A DNA stretch of 64,000 bases from Streptomyces sp. CGMCC 4.7035. Lineage in GTDB: Bacteria; Actinomycetota; Actinomycetes; Streptomycetales; Streptomycetaceae. How positions within the stretch are numbered: the first letter of the stretch is position 1; the number at the start of each line of letters is the position of its first letter. The DNA lies in contig NZ_CP134053.1 of NCBI RefSeq assembly GCF_031583065.1, forward strand, positions 5,931,001-5,995,000, written 5' to 3'. Shown here one piece after another: positions 37,947-46,818 of this stretch. The notes beneath the pieces were generated by a model. That model was given only the letters and a program-made list of their open reading frames with translations, made no database searches and was not told where the DNA came from. The position numbers and the translations under genes were made by a program.

Positions 37947-39004
37947 TGGAGACGGCGCTCACTCGGCTCGTCGGGGTCCGGCACCCTCTCGTCCAGACGG
38001 GGATGGGCTGGGTGGCCGGCCCGCGCCTGGTCTCCGCCACGGCGAACGCGGGCGCGCTCGGCATCCTCGCCTCGGCGACCATGACGCTCGACCAGTTGCG
38101 GGAGGCGATACGGGAGGTCGCAGCGCGCACGGACGCGCCGTTCGGGGTGAATCTGCGCGCGGACGCCAAAGACGCGGGCGACCGCGTGCGGCTCATCGTC
38201 GAGGAGGGCGTCCGGGTCGCGTCCTTCGCGCTGGCCCCCTCCCGTGAGCTGATCGCCGAACTGAAGGCGGCAGGGGTGGTCGTGATCCCGTCCGTGGGCG
38301 CCCGGCGCCATGCCGAGAAGGTGGCCGCCTGGGGTGCGGACGCCGTGATCGTGCAGGGCGGCGAGGGCGGCGGTCACACCGGTGAGGTGGCGACGAGTGT
38401 GCTGTTGCCTCAGGTGGTGGACGCGGTGGAGATCCCGGTGGTGGCGGCGGGCGGCTTCCACGACGGGCGCGGACTGGTGGCGGCGCTGGCGTACGGGGCG
38501 GCGGGGATCGCGATGGGCACGCGGTTCCTGCTGACCTCCGACTCCACGGTCCCGGACGCGGTCAAGGCCAGCTATCTGGCGGCGACGGTGAAGGAGGTCA
38601 CGGTCACCAGAGCGGTGGACGGCCTGCCGCACCGCATGCTGCGCACCCCGTTTGTCGACTCACTGGAGCGCGCGGGCCGCGCGCGGGCGCTGCTGCACGC
38701 GGTGCGCCGGGCCTCGGGCTTCCGGAAGCTGTCGGGCCTGACCTGGCCCGCGATGGTCCGCGACGGCCTCGCCCTGAAGCACGGCAAGGAGCTGAGCTGG
38801 AGTCAGGTCCTGCTCGCGGCGAACACGCCGATGCTGCTCAAGGCCGCGATGGTGGACGGGCGGACGGACCTCGGGGTGATGGCGTCCGGGCAGGTCGCCG
38901 GGGTGATCGACGACCTGCCGTCGTGCGCGGAGCTGGTGGACCGGATCATGAAGGAGGCGGAAGGAGCACTGAAGTCGTTGGAATCGCTCACAGCCGTTCG
39001 ATGA
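37946..39004 (+). CDS. ipdC: IpdC-like nitronate monooxygenase-family flavoprotein
   Basis: A 352-residue FMN TIM barrel starting at an ATG that overlaps the ipdB stop, with GGAGGG upstream. Motifs: PLVQTGMGWVAGPRL, GALGILASATMT, VIVQGGEGGGHTG and PVVAAGGFHDGRG with GAAGIAMGTRFLLT, all of the 2-nitropropane dioxygenase fold. In steroid degraders IpdC converts a hydroxylated HIC-CoA intermediate and does not act on nitroalkanes. It is the last gene of the echA20-ipdABC operon and overlaps the end of the convergent thiolase gene by 17 bases. Confidence 0.87.
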   Translation: METALTRLVGVRHPLVQTGMGWVAGPRLVSATANAGALGILASATMTLDQLREAIREVAARTDAPFGVNLRADAKDAGDRVRLIVEEGVRVASFALAPSRELIAELKAAGVVVIPSVGARRHAEKVAAWGADAVIVQGGEGGGHTGEVATSVLLPQVVDAVEIPVVAAGGFHDGRGLVAALAYGAAGIAMGTRFLLTSDSTVPDAVKASYLAATVKEVTVTRAVDGLPHRMLRTPFVDSLERAGRARALLHAVRRASGFRKLSGLTWPAMVRDGLALKHGKELSWSQVLLAANTPMLLKAAMVDGRTDLGVMASGQVAGVIDDLPSCAELVDRIMKEAEGALKSLESLTAVR

Positions 39005-40145
39005 TGGTCACATTGGCCTGACCGCCGCCCTCGCACATCGTCTGGAGGCCGAAGCGGCCGCCGGTGCGCTCCAGTTCGTGGAGCAGGGTGGTCATCAGCT
39101 TGGCGCCCGTGGCGCCCAGCGGGTGGCCGAGGGCGATGGCGCCACCGTTGACGTTGACCTTCTCCGGGTCGGCACCGGTCTCCTCGATCCAGGCGAGGAC
39201 GACCGGGGCGAAGGCCTCGTTGATCTCGACTAGGTCGATGTCGTCGATCGTCAGGCCGGTCTTCTTCAGGGCGTGCGCGGTCGCCGGGATCGGGGCCGAC
39301 AGCATACGGATCGGGTCCTCGCCGCGGGCCGAGAGGTGGTGGACGCGGGCCCGCGGGGTGAGCCCGTGTACCCGTACCGCCCGCTCCGAGGCCAGCAGCA
39401 GGGCCGCCGCGCCGTCGGAGACCTGCGAGGAGCAGGCGGCGGTGATGGTGCCGCCCTCCAGGACCGGCTTCAGCTCGGCCATCTTCTCCAGGGAGGTGTC
39501 CCGGCGGGGGCCCTCGTCGACGGTGACGTGACCGTAGGCGACGGTCTCCCGGTCGAAGCGGCCCTCGTCGATCGCGCGCAGTGCCCGCCGGTGGGAGCGG
39601 AGTGCGAACTCCTCCTGGTCGCGCCGGGTGATGCCCCACTTCGCGGCGATCAGTTCGGCGCCGTGGAACTGGTTGACGGGCTGGTCGCCGTAGCGGGCCC
39701 GCCATCCCTCGCTGCCCGCGAACGGCCCCTGGGTGAGCCCCAGCGGCTCGGCGGCCTGGCGGGAGGCGAAGGCGATCGGGATCTGCGACATGTTCTGCAC
39801 ACCGCCCGCGACCACCAGGTCCTGGGTGCCGGACAGCACGGCCTGGGCCGCGAAGTGCACGGCCTGCTGGGAGGAGCCGCACTGCCGGTCGACGGTCACG
39901 CCCGGCACCTCCTCGGGCAGTCCGGCCGCCAGCCAGCAGGTGCGGGCGATGTCGCCGGCCTGCGGCCCGACCGCGTCCAGGCAGCCGAAGACGACGTCCT
40001 CCACGGCGGCCGGGTCCACGCCGGAGCGGGCCACCAGGGTCTTCAGCACATGCGCACCCAGGTCGGCCGGATGGACCCCGCTCAGCCCGCCCCGCCGCCG
40101 CCCCACGGGCGTGCGGACCGCTTCGACGATATAGGCCTCGGTCAT
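38988..40145 (-). CDS. fadA6: FadA6-like acetyl-CoA acyltransferase (thiolase)
   Basis: A 385-residue thiolase. I start at MTEAYIVEAVRTPVGRRRGG, which has GGGAG 7 nt upstream. Nucleophile Cys in TVDRQCGSSQQAVHFAA, GHPLGATGAKLMTTLLHELE with the catalytic His, NEAFAPVVLAW and the final Cys in GLQTMCEGGGQANVTI. In mycobacteria FadA6 cleaves the last C/D-ring product (MOODA-CoA) to smaller CoA esters. It follows kstR2 on the same strand, 38 bases downstream, and may be cotranscribed with it. Confidence 0.88.
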   Translation of the reverse strand: MTEAYIVEAVRTPVGRRRGGLSGVHPADLGAHVLKTLVARSGVDPAAVEDVVFGCLDAVGPQAGDIARTCWLAAGLPEEVPGVTVDRQCGSSQQAVHFAAQAVLSGTQDLVVAGGVQNMSQIPIAFASRQAAEPLGLTQGPFAGSEGWRARYGDQPVNQFHGAELIAAKWGITRRDQEEFALRSHRRALRAIDEGRFDRETVAYGHVTVDEGPRRDTSLEKMAELKPVLEGGTITAACSSQVSDGAAALLLASERAVRVHGLTPRARVHHLSARGEDPIRMLSAPIPATAHALKKTGLTIDDIDLVEINEAFAPVVLAWIEETGADPEKVNVNGGAIALGHPLGATGAKLMTTLLHELERTGGRFGLQTMCEGGGQANVTIIERL

Positions 40146-40183
40146 GGTCGGCTCCCTCACTCAGGACGGCAGTTCACATGCGG

Positions 40184-40795
40184 CTACTCACGTACGGCGA
40201 TCCCGTCGAGCACCATCGACAGGTACTGCCGGGCGATCTCCTCCGGGCTGTGCTGTCCGCCGGGCCGGTACCAGGACGCGGCGACCCAGACCGTGTCGCG
40301 CACGAACCGGTAGGTGAGCCGGACGTCGAGGTCGGAGCGGAAGACGCCGGCGGCGACCCCACGCTCCAGCGTGGACAGCCACGCCTTCTCGAACTTGCGC
40401 TGCGACGCGGCGAGGAACGCGAACCGGTCCTGCGCCACGAGCTGTTTGGACTCCTTCTGGTAGATCGCAACGGCCGCGCGGTGCCGGTCGATCTCCCGGA
40501 AGGACTCGGTGACCAGCGCCTCCAGGGTTTCCCGCGGGCCGAGTTCGGCGTCCAGGACGGTGTCGTAGCCGTCCCAGAGCTCGTCGAGGAACGTACGCAG
40601 GATCTCCTCCAGCATCGACTCCTTGGAGTCGAAGTGGTAGTAGAGGCTGCCCGCGAGCATCCCGGCGTGGTCCGCGATCTTGCGTACGGTGGTGGCGTTG
40701 TAGCCCTGCTCGGCGAAGACCTCCGCGGCGGTGTCGAGGAGTTCACGGCGGCGGGCGGGCGCGGCGGTCACCTGAGGCTTCTTCTTGGTCGGCAC
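40184..40795 (-). CDS. kstR2: KstR2-like TetR-family repressor of C/D-ring catabolism
   Basis: A 203-residue TetR protein from GTG (MPTKKKPQVTAAPARRREL). The helix-turn-helix is LLDTAAEVFAEQGYNATTVR then KIADHAGMLAGSLYYHFDSK. The ligand domain contains AAVAIYQKESKQLVAQDRF and DTVWVAASWYRPGGQHS, as seen in KstR2. Mycobacterial KstR2 binds HIP-CoA and releases DNA. It is placed between fadA6 and the IpdF-like SDR, as in mycobacteria, and two matching operators flank the cluster. The upstream open frame runs into a Streptomyces repeat element and is not coding. Confidence 0.87.
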   Translation of the reverse strand: MPTKKKPQVTAAPARRRELLDTAAEVFAEQGYNATTVRKIADHAGMLAGSLYYHFDSKESMLEEILRTFLDELWDGYDTVLDAELGPRETLEALVTESFREIDRHRAAVAIYQKESKQLVAQDRFAFLAASQRKFEKAWLSTLERGVAAGVFRSDLDVRLTYRFVRDTVWVAASWYRPGGQHSPEEIARQYLSMVLDGIAVRE

Positions 40796-40873
40796 AGATC
40801 CATTGTGATCCCGGGGGCGCCCGCCCATCGCTGGGCTCTGAGCGGGCTTGGCGAAGTCGGCTGCGGTTCGGCA

Positions 40874-40980
40874 GCGCCCTGAAGGGGCGCGGGGCTGTCT
40901 CAATATGCGGCTCCGCCGCGATGGGGGTCCCCCCTGTTCGAGCGAAGCCGAGAACTTGGGGGAGCGACCAGCCACGACGA
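40874..40980. repeat. Streptomyces-type intergenic palindromic repeat element
   Basis: Two hairpins lie close together: GCGCCC-TGAA-GGGGCGC and a larger one, TCCCCCCTGTTCGAGC to GAGAACTTGGGGGA, whose arms flank CGAAGC. Phrases such as GAGCGAAGCCGAGA and GACCAGCCACGACG recur in many Streptomyces intergenic regions in my recollection. It lies between kstR2 and the SDR gene and could act as a terminator. Confidence 0.65.
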
Positions 40981-41026
40981 GCCCGCAGACGATCGATGGC
41001 CAATCGCGGCGCTTCCCGCGGAGCGC

Positions 41027-41812
41027 TCAGGCATGCTGACTGCTGACGGCGACGACCTCGCCGGTCATGTACGAGGAGTAGCCGGACGCCAGGAAGACGA
41101 TCACGTTGGCCACCTCCCACGGCTCCGCGTACCGCCCGAAGGCCTCTCGGGCGGTCAGCTCCTCCAGCAGTTCGGGGGTCGTCACCTTCACCAGGTGCGG
41201 ATGCAGGGCGAGGCTCGGCGAGACCGCGTTGACCCGCACCCCGTACTCGGCCGCCTCGATCGCCGCGCACCGGGTCAGAGCCATGACGCCCGCCTTCGCG
41301 GCGGCGTAGTGAGCCTGTCCGGCCTGGGCGCGCCAGCCGATCACGGAGGCGTTGTTGACGATCACGCCACCGCCCGTCTCCCTCATCGCGCGCAGGGCCG
41401 CCCTTGTGCAGCGGAACGTGCCGTTCAGTGTCACGTCGAGCACCTTCGACCACTGCTCGTCGGTCATGTCGACCAGCGGGGCGGTGCCGCCCAGACCGGC
41501 GTTGTTGACGACGATGTCGAGACGGCCGTGCAGCCGGACGGCCGTGGCGAACAGGGCCCGCACCTGGCTTTCGTCGGTGACGTCGCACGGGGCGGACGCC
41601 ACCGCGCCCGCGAACTCGCGGCCCAGTTCGGCCTCGTACTCCTTGAGCCGTCGCGCGTGCGCGTCGCTGATCAGCACGCGCGCGCCCTCCTCCAGGAGCC
41701 GGCGCGCGGTCGCTCCCCCGATCCCCGCCCCGGCCGCCGCGGTGATGACGGCGGTGCGCCCCTTCAGCAGCCCGTGCCCGGGTACATACGCCGGGCTCTC
41801 GACGCCTGTCAT
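41027..41812 (-). CDS. ipdF: IpdF-like short-chain dehydrogenase (Rv3559c-like)
   Basis: A 261-residue SDR: ITAAAGAGIGGATARRLLEE (a variant glycine motif), VVNNAGLGGTAPLVDMTDEQ, VIVNNASVIGWRAQ (Ser) and YAAAKAGVMALTRC (Tyr/Lys). The position between kstR2 and fadE30, with a KstR2-type operator just upstream, matches mycobacterial ipdF, whose product acts on the 5-hydroxyl/keto group of the HIP-CoA intermediate. ATG 14 bases from the operator makes repression simple. Orthology is by synteny and motif. Confidence 0.83.
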   Translation of the reverse strand: MTGVESPAYVPGHGLLKGRTAVITAAAGAGIGGATARRLLEEGARVLISDAHARRLKEYEAELGREFAGAVASAPCDVTDESQVRALFATAVRLHGRLDIVVNNAGLGGTAPLVDMTDEQWSKVLDVTLNGTFRCTRAALRAMRETGGGVIVNNASVIGWRAQAGQAHYAAAKAGVMALTRCAAIEAAEYGVRVNAVSPSLALHPHLVKVTTPELLEELTAREAFGRYAEPWEVANVIVFLASGYSSYMTGEVVAVSSQHA

Positions 41813-41825
41813 GGCCCCACGCTAA

Positions 41826-41845
41826 CCTACCAAACACTTGTTAGG
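41826..41845. promoter_or_regulatory. KstR2-type operator, site 2
   Basis: CCTACCAAACACTTGTTAGG lies between the divergent ipdF-like and fadE30-like starts. Its reverse complement reads CCTAACAAGTGTTTGGTAGG, matching site 1 at 35,246 in both arms. It would control both transcripts. Confidence 0.85.
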
Positions 41846-41859
41846 GAAGGACGGTGCCC

Positions 41860-42999
41860 GTGGACCTCACCCACTCCCCCGCCGACGAGGCCTTCCGCAC
41901 CGAGGCCCGGGCCTGGCTCGACGCGCACGTACCCGCGACCCCGCCGCCCTCCCTGGAGACCGGGGAGGGCTTCGCGGCACACCGCGCGTGGGAGGCCGAA
42001 CTCGCCGCGGACCGCTGGTCGGTGGTGTCCTGGCCGCAGGAGTACGGCGGTCGGGACTCGGGCCTGCTGCGGTGGCTGATCTTCGAGGAGGAGCACTACG
42101 CGGCGGGCGCGCCGGGCCGGGTGAGTCAGAACGGCATCCATCTGCTGGCGCCGACCCTGTTCGCCCACGGCACCGAGGAGCAGCGCGCCCGCGTGCTCCC
42201 GCCGATGGCACGCGGAGAGGTGATCTGGGCACAGGCGTGGTCGGAGCCCGAGGCCGGCTCCGACCTGGCCTCGCTGAGGGCCAGGGCCGTGCGCGCCGAC
42301 GGCGGGTGGCTGTTGAGCGGGCAGAAGACCTGGTCGTCGCGGGCGGCCTTCGCCGACCGCGCGTTCGGCCTGTTCCGCAGCGACCCGCACACGCCGAAAC
42401 CTCACCAAGGGCTGACCTATCTGATGTTCGACCTGCGCGCACCAGGGGTCACGGTCCGCCCGATCGGCCGGCTCGACGGGAAGCCGGCCTTCGCGGAACT
42501 CTTCCTCGACGACGTGTTCGTCCCCGACGAGGACGTGATCGGCGAGCCGGGCCAGGGCTGGCGGGTCGCGATGGCGACAGCGGGCAATGAGCGCGGGCTC
42601 ACCCTCCGCTCCCCCGGCCGCTTCCTGGCCGCCGCCGACCGGCTGGCCACGCTGTGGCGGGAGCGCGGATGCCCGGCGCAGACACGGGACCGGGTGGCCG
42701 ACGCGGTGATCGGCGCCCGGGCGTACCAGCTCTTCACCTACGCGGGCGCCTCCCGCGTCCTGGACGGCGAGCCGATGGGCCCGGAGTCCAGCCTGAACAA
42801 GGTCTTCTGGTCCGAGTACGACATAGCGCTGCACGAGACGGCGCTCGACCTGCTCGGCGCGGAGGGCGAGTCGGCGGACACCGACTGGGCCGAGGGCTAT
42901 GTCTTCTCCCTCGCGGGCCCCATCTACGCGGGCACCAACGAGATCCAGCGCGACATCATCGCCGAGCGCCTGCTCGGCCTGCCGAAGGGCCGCCGCTGA
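41860..42999 (+). CDS. fadE30: FadE30-like acyl-CoA dehydrogenase
   Basis: A 379-residue acyl-CoA dehydrogenase. Two GTG codons lie 6 bases apart; I choose the second (MDLTHSPADEAFRTEARAWL) because GGAAGG ends 9 nt before it. FAD and substrate motifs: WAQAWSEPEAGSDLASLRAR, LSGQKTWSSRAAFADRAF, FLDDVFVPDEDVIGEPGQGW and GPIYAGTNEIQRDIIAERLLGLP. FadE30 removes hydrogen from the propionyl side chain of HIP-CoA in mycobacteria. Its stop overlaps the next ATG by one base. KstR2-type control is expected from the site just upstream. Confidence 0.86.
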   Translation: MDLTHSPADEAFRTEARAWLDAHVPATPPPSLETGEGFAAHRAWEAELAADRWSVVSWPQEYGGRDSGLLRWLIFEEEHYAAGAPGRVSQNGIHLLAPTLFAHGTEEQRARVLPPMARGEVIWAQAWSEPEAGSDLASLRARAVRADGGWLLSGQKTWSSRAAFADRAFGLFRSDPHTPKPHQGLTYLMFDLRAPGVTVRPIGRLDGKPAFAELFLDDVFVPDEDVIGEPGQGWRVAMATAGNERGLTLRSPGRFLAAADRLATLWRERGCPAQTRDRVADAVIGARAYQLFTYAGASRVLDGEPMGPESSLNKVFWSEYDIALHETALDLLGAEGESADTDWAEGYVFSLAGPIYAGTNEIQRDIIAERLLGLPKGRR

Positions 43000-43955
43000 T
43001 GCGTTTCCTGCCGACCGACGAACAGCGTGCGTTCGCCCGCTCGTTGGACGCCCTGCTCACCGCCGCCGACACGCCCTCGGTCGTACGGTCCTGGGGTGCC
43101 GGCGATCACACGGCCGGGCGGGCGCTGTGGTCCCGGCTCGCGGAGGCGGGCGTCTTCGCGCTGGCGGTCCCGGAGGCGTACGAGGGGGTGGGCCCGCTTC
43201 CCGTGGAACTCGCCCTGGCCTTCGTGGAGCTGGGGCGGCACGCGGTGCCGGGCCCGGTGGTGGAGACGGTGCTCGCGGCGGCCCTTCTCTCCGGGGCGCC
43301 GGAGCACGCCGAGCGGCTCCTGCCACAGCTGGCTTCCGGCAAGTCGGTGGCCACGGTGGGCGCACCGTACGCACTGGACGGGGACGCGGCGGACGTCGTC
43401 CTCGCCCTCAGGGGCCATGAGGTGTGGCTGTCACCCGGATGCCGGCCGGAGGTGAAGCAGTCCCTGGATCCCGCCCGCCGGCTCGCCACCCCGCTCCCCG
43501 GCGGCGAACTCCTCATCCCCCGCGTCCCCCCGGACGCCCTCGACCGGGCCCGCCTGGTGACCGCCGCCCAAGCCCTCGGCGTCGGTCTCGCCCTGCTCGA
43601 CAGGACCGTGGAATACGTCGGGCAGCGGGTCCAGTTCGGCGTGCCCATAGGCTCGTTCCAGGCGGTCAAGCACCAATTGGCCGACGCGAAGATCGCCTTG
43701 GAGTTCGCGCGGCCGCTGCTGTTCGGGGCCGCCCTGTCGATGACCTCTGCGGACGTCGCCGCGGCCAAGGTCGCAGCCTGCGAGGCGGCGTACGCGACGG
43801 CCCGTACGGCGCTCCAGCTGCACGGCGCGATCGGCTACACCGCCGAGTACGACCTCTCCCTCTGGCTGACGAAGGCCCGTGCGCTGCGCACGGCGTGGGG
43901 TACACCGCCGGAGTGCCGGGACACCGTCCTGGGCGGCGCCCACCCCGGTCACTGA
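42999..43955 (+). CDS. Short acyl-CoA dehydrogenase subunit of the steroid-ring cluster
   Basis: A 318-residue acyl-CoA dehydrogenase-like protein starting in the TGATG overlap with fadE30. It has the N-terminal helical domain (MRFLPTDEQRAFARSLDALL) and the C-terminal LQLHGAIGYTAEYDLSLWLTK motif, but a shortened middle (GDAADVVLALRGHEVWLSPG). Size and pairing resemble the small partner of the heterotetrameric steroid acyl-CoA dehydrogenases (FadE33/IpdE2-like). It probably forms a complex with FadE30 or another dehydrogenase. Which mycobacterial FadE it equals is not certain from motifs alone. Confidence 0.82.
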   Translation: MRFLPTDEQRAFARSLDALLTAADTPSVVRSWGAGDHTAGRALWSRLAEAGVFALAVPEAYEGVGPLPVELALAFVELGRHAVPGPVVETVLAAALLSGAPEHAERLLPQLASGKSVATVGAPYALDGDAADVVLALRGHEVWLSPGCRPEVKQSLDPARRLATPLPGGELLIPRVPPDALDRARLVTAAQALGVGLALLDRTVEYVGQRVQFGVPIGSFQAVKHQLADAKIALEFARPLLFGAALSMTSADVAAAKVAACEAAYATARTALQLHGAIGYTAEYDLSLWLTKARALRTAWGTPPECRDTVLGGAHPGH

Positions 43956-43962
43956 GGACAGC

Positions 43963-44682
43963 TCACGGCACGATCCCCTGCGCCCGGGCCGCCCTCAGCC
44001 ATTGCGGGAACTCGGCCACCAGACGGTCGTACAGCTCGTCGTCGGACACCTTCCGCGGATCCGAACCGGCATGGAAGAACCCCGCGTTGTCGACGACGCG
44101 CTTGCCCGGTACCGCGAGCTCGTCGAGCTTCCGCAGGAACTCGAACTGCTTGCTGCCGGGATCCCCGAACCCTATGAACTGCCAGAACATCGGCAGCTTC
44201 GCCGCATTGCACAGGTACCGTTCCGCGGCGAGCTTGTTGATGGGGCCGCCGTCGGTCTGGAAGACGACAAGGGCGGGGGCCGTGGAGCCGCTGTCGACGT
44301 AGTGGTCGATGACGGCGTCCATCGCCAGGTGATAGCTGGTCTTGCCCATGTGCCCGAGCCCGGCCACGATCCGGTCGATCCGTCCTCGGTGGTCGGCGAG
44401 GGAGATGTCGGTGACAGCGTCGACGTCCGTGGAGAAGAAGACGACCGGCACACTGCCGTCGTCGTCGAGGTGCGCGGACAGCCCGAGCACCCGGTCGGCG
44501 AGCGCCTGCACACTGCCGTCCTTGTAGTAGGGCTTCATCGATCCGGAGTAGTCGACCACGAGATAGACGGCGGCACGCAGCCCGTCGAGACCGTGCTTGC
44601 GCAGGGAGACCCCGGCGGTCTTGTACAGGCTGACCAGCGCAGGCGCCTTCTTCTCCACCTCGGTCGGACTGATCCCGGCCAT
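43963..44682 (-). CDS. von Willebrand factor A domain protein (TerY/TerF-like)
   Basis: A 239-residue cytoplasmic vWA domain. The MIDAS metal site is VYLVVDYSGSMKPYYKDGSV (DxSxS) with the downstream Thr in MGKTSYHLAMD and Asp in VVFQTDGGP. The sequence resembles the vWA proteins of tellurium-resistance (ter) systems, including LGLSAHLDDDGSVPVVFFS. No terD or terZ gene is close by. It starts at ATG with GGGAG upstream. A role in stress or protein-complex assembly can only be inferred from the family. Confidence 0.85.
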   Translation of the reverse strand: MAGISPTEVEKKAPALVSLYKTAGVSLRKHGLDGLRAAVYLVVDYSGSMKPYYKDGSVQALADRVLGLSAHLDDDGSVPVVFFSTDVDAVTDISLADHRGRIDRIVAGLGHMGKTSYHLAMDAVIDHYVDSGSTAPALVVFQTDGGPINKLAAERYLCNAAKLPMFWQFIGFGDPGSKQFEFLRKLDELAVPGKRVVDNAGFFHAGSDPRKVSDDELYDRLVAEFPQWLRAARAQGIVP

Positions 44683-44830
44683 ACGGGCTCCCTTCGGTCC
44701 GGTACGGAAAGGCCGAGGCTACGCCACGGCAGCCCCACGGTTTCCTCCTGCCTCAGGCGTTCGCTACTTTGTTCGCCGCCGTCCCCACCGGCTCACCATC
44801 TGTCTGTCCACCCCCGTCGAGGAGCCGGCC

Positions 44831-45745
44831 GTGGAGCCCAAGTCCGCCGTCACCACCTGCTACCGCCACCCGAAGGTGGAGTCCCACGTCCGCTGCACCC
44901 GCTGCGACCGCTTCATCTGTCCCGACTGCATGCGCGAGGCGGCCGTCGGCCACCAGTGCGTGGAGTGCGTCAAAGAGGGGGCTCGCTCGATCCGCCAGGC
45001 GCGCACGGCGTTCGGCGGCCGGATCACGACGGCGCCCATGGTGACGTACGTCCTGATCGGCCTGAATGTCCTGGCCTACCTCGGCGAGTTGGTGCGTCCG
45101 GCGATCGTGGACCGGTTCGCGATGCTGGGGGCCCGTCTCGTGGGCCCGGACGGCGAGTACTACCTGTGGCAGTACCCGTACCCCTCGGAACTGCATGCCG
45201 AGGGTCTCGTGAACGGAGAGTGGGAGCGGCTGCTGACCGGCACGTTCCTGCACCTGCCGCCCACCCAGGGGACGTTCGGGATCCTGCACATCATCATGAA
45301 CATGGTGTCGCTGTGGAACATCGGCCGGGTGGTCGAGGCACAGCTGGGCCGCATCCGCTACCTCGCGCTCTACCTGCTCTCGGCCCTCGGCGGCTCGGTG
45401 CTCGTCCTGCTGATCGCCGCCCCGCACGCCGAGACGGTCGGCGCGTCCGGGGCGATCTTCGGGCTGGGCGCCGCGTACTACGTCATGGCCCGCCGTCTCG
45501 GCGCCGACATGAGCACCGTCAACCGTTTCATGGCGGGTTTGCTGGTGTGGCTGCTGATCTCCGCCGGCCTCACCTCCTGGCAGGGGCACCTCGGCGGTCT
45601 GCTGGCGGGCGGGGTGGTGACGCTGGCGTTCGCGTACGTCCCCCGGGGCCCGCGCCGCGGCCTGATCCAGGCGGCCGCGTGCGCGGGGCTGCTGGTGCTG
45701 CTGGTGGTCCTGACGATCGGGAAGGTCACAGAGCTGACGGCCTAG
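44831..45745 (+). CDS. Rhomboid-family intramembrane serine protease with N-terminal zinc finger
   Basis: A 304-residue membrane protein from GTG with GGAG upstream. The N-terminus has a B-box-like zinc finger: CYRHPKVESHVRCTRCDRF then CPDCMREAAVGHQCVECVKE. Membrane helices follow, with the rhomboid catalytic Ser in VGASGAIFGLGAAYYV and His in WQGHLGGLLAGG, and the HIIMNMVSLWNIGRVVE loop. It cleaves membrane-protein substrates within the bilayer. The substrate is unknown. Divergent from the vWA gene and transcribed alone. Confidence 0.92.
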   Translation: MEPKSAVTTCYRHPKVESHVRCTRCDRFICPDCMREAAVGHQCVECVKEGARSIRQARTAFGGRITTAPMVTYVLIGLNVLAYLGELVRPAIVDRFAMLGARLVGPDGEYYLWQYPYPSELHAEGLVNGEWERLLTGTFLHLPPTQGTFGILHIIMNMVSLWNIGRVVEAQLGRIRYLALYLLSALGGSVLVLLIAAPHAETVGASGAIFGLGAAYYVMARRLGADMSTVNRFMAGLLVWLLISAGLTSWQGHLGGLLAGGVVTLAFAYVPRGPRRGLIQAAACAGLLVLLVVLTIGKVTELTA

Positions 45746-45754
45746 AGCGGCGCG

Positions 45755-46810
45755 TCAGGTGGCCCATCGGTCGCGCAGTACCTTCTCCGCAGGCTTGCCG
45801 TGCGGGGAGTACGCGAGGCGCGCCGGTGTCTCCCCGCTGTCCGGCCAGTCGTCCCACATCCACCAGCACACTCCGGCCCACCACCGCTTGCCCTCGAAGG
45901 AGTCCAGCAATGCCCGGTAGGCGGCGGCCTGTTCGGCGTCTCCGGTGCGGTTGCTGATGGTCCAGGCGTACGGGGCGGTGGTCGCGCCGCGCTGGCTGAC
46001 GTAACCCGCCTCGGTGAACAGGATCCGCCGGTTCTGCCGCTGCGCGTACGCGGCGAGCCGCTTGCCGATCGGCTCCCAGGCGCGGCGCAGCCGTTCGGTG
46101 TCGTCCGTGGGTTTCGTGGACAGCGGCCAGTAGGCGTCGATGCCGATGAGGTCGAGCTCTTTCCAGAAGGGGATCCTCTCGTATTCGTCGTAGTTGGCGG
46201 CGTAGGTCAGGGGCCCGTCGTAGTGGTCACGGACGGCGCTGATGACCTTCGTCCAGGCGGCCAGGTCGCCGGAGACACCGGCGAGTTCGGTGCCGACCGC
46301 GAACTGCTCGGTTCGCGTGTCCGCGGCGAGGTCCGCGTAGTGGGTGATGAAGCGGCGGTAGGCGGCGAACCAGGCCGTCCGGTCTCGGGGTCCGATCTCG
46401 GCGCGGTCGGCGTCCCCGGGCAGGTCCACATGCGGCTTGATCATCACTTTGAGGCCGAGCGCGTGGGCGCGGTCCACGATCCGTCGCAGACTGCCGTCGC
46501 TCGCGGTCTCCTCCGTGGTGTGCATGGCCGGGTCGGTCGGGCGGTTCTGGTACCAGGTCGGGGTGAAGGTGACCCAGCGCGCGCCGGTCGCCCTGATGTC
46601 CCGCAGGTACCCGTCCGCCGCCGGGCTGTCGTAGTCGGTGCGGTTCCAGGAGGGCAGCGTGATACCGCGCATCGTCGAGGTCGAGGTGGAGTCGTCGGGC
46701 CGTGGGCCGGGGGTGCCGCCGCCGTGCCCGCGTCCGGGGCCGACGGAGGTGCAGCCGCTCACGGTGAGGAGGACCGCGGCCAGGGCGGCGGCGGTCCTCC
46801 TCCTCGTCAC
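45755..46810 (-). CDS. GH113-like glycoside hydrolase lipoprotein
   Basis: A 351-residue lipoprotein. The GTG with GAGGG 6 nt upstream gives MTRRRTAAALAAVLLTVSGC, where VSGC is the lipobox; another GTG overlapping the upstream stop is possible. The mature part is a TIM barrel: GITLPSWNRTDYDSP, ARWVTFTPTWYQNRPTDPAM, VMIKPHVDLPG, FAVGTELAGVSGDLAAW (acid/base Glu candidate), LIGIDAYWPLS and RILFTEAGYVSQRG (nucleophile Glu candidate). This pattern resembles GH113 beta-mannanases. It is coupled to the DUF2334 gene and probably trims or degrades the surface polymer of this locus. The linkage cut is unknown. Confidence 0.75.
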   Translation of the reverse strand: MTRRRTAAALAAVLLTVSGCTSVGPGRGHGGGTPGPRPDDSTSTSTMRGITLPSWNRTDYDSPAADGYLRDIRATGARWVTFTPTWYQNRPTDPAMHTTEETASDGSLRRIVDRAHALGLKVMIKPHVDLPGDADRAEIGPRDRTAWFAAYRRFITHYADLAADTRTEQFAVGTELAGVSGDLAAWTKVISAVRDHYDGPLTYAANYDEYERIPFWKELDLIGIDAYWPLSTKPTDDTERLRRAWEPIGKRLAAYAQRQNRRILFTEAGYVSQRGATTAPYAWTISNRTGDAEQAAAYRALLDSFEGKRWWAGVCWWMWDDWPDSGETPARLAYSPHGKPAEKVLRDRWAT

Positions 46811-46818
46811 CGGTGCCC

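Noticed and set aside
40796..40975. N-terminal extension of KstR2
   Set aside because: The extension is coded by the repeat element and its palindromes, lacks a start context and is absent from the usual length of about 200 residues.
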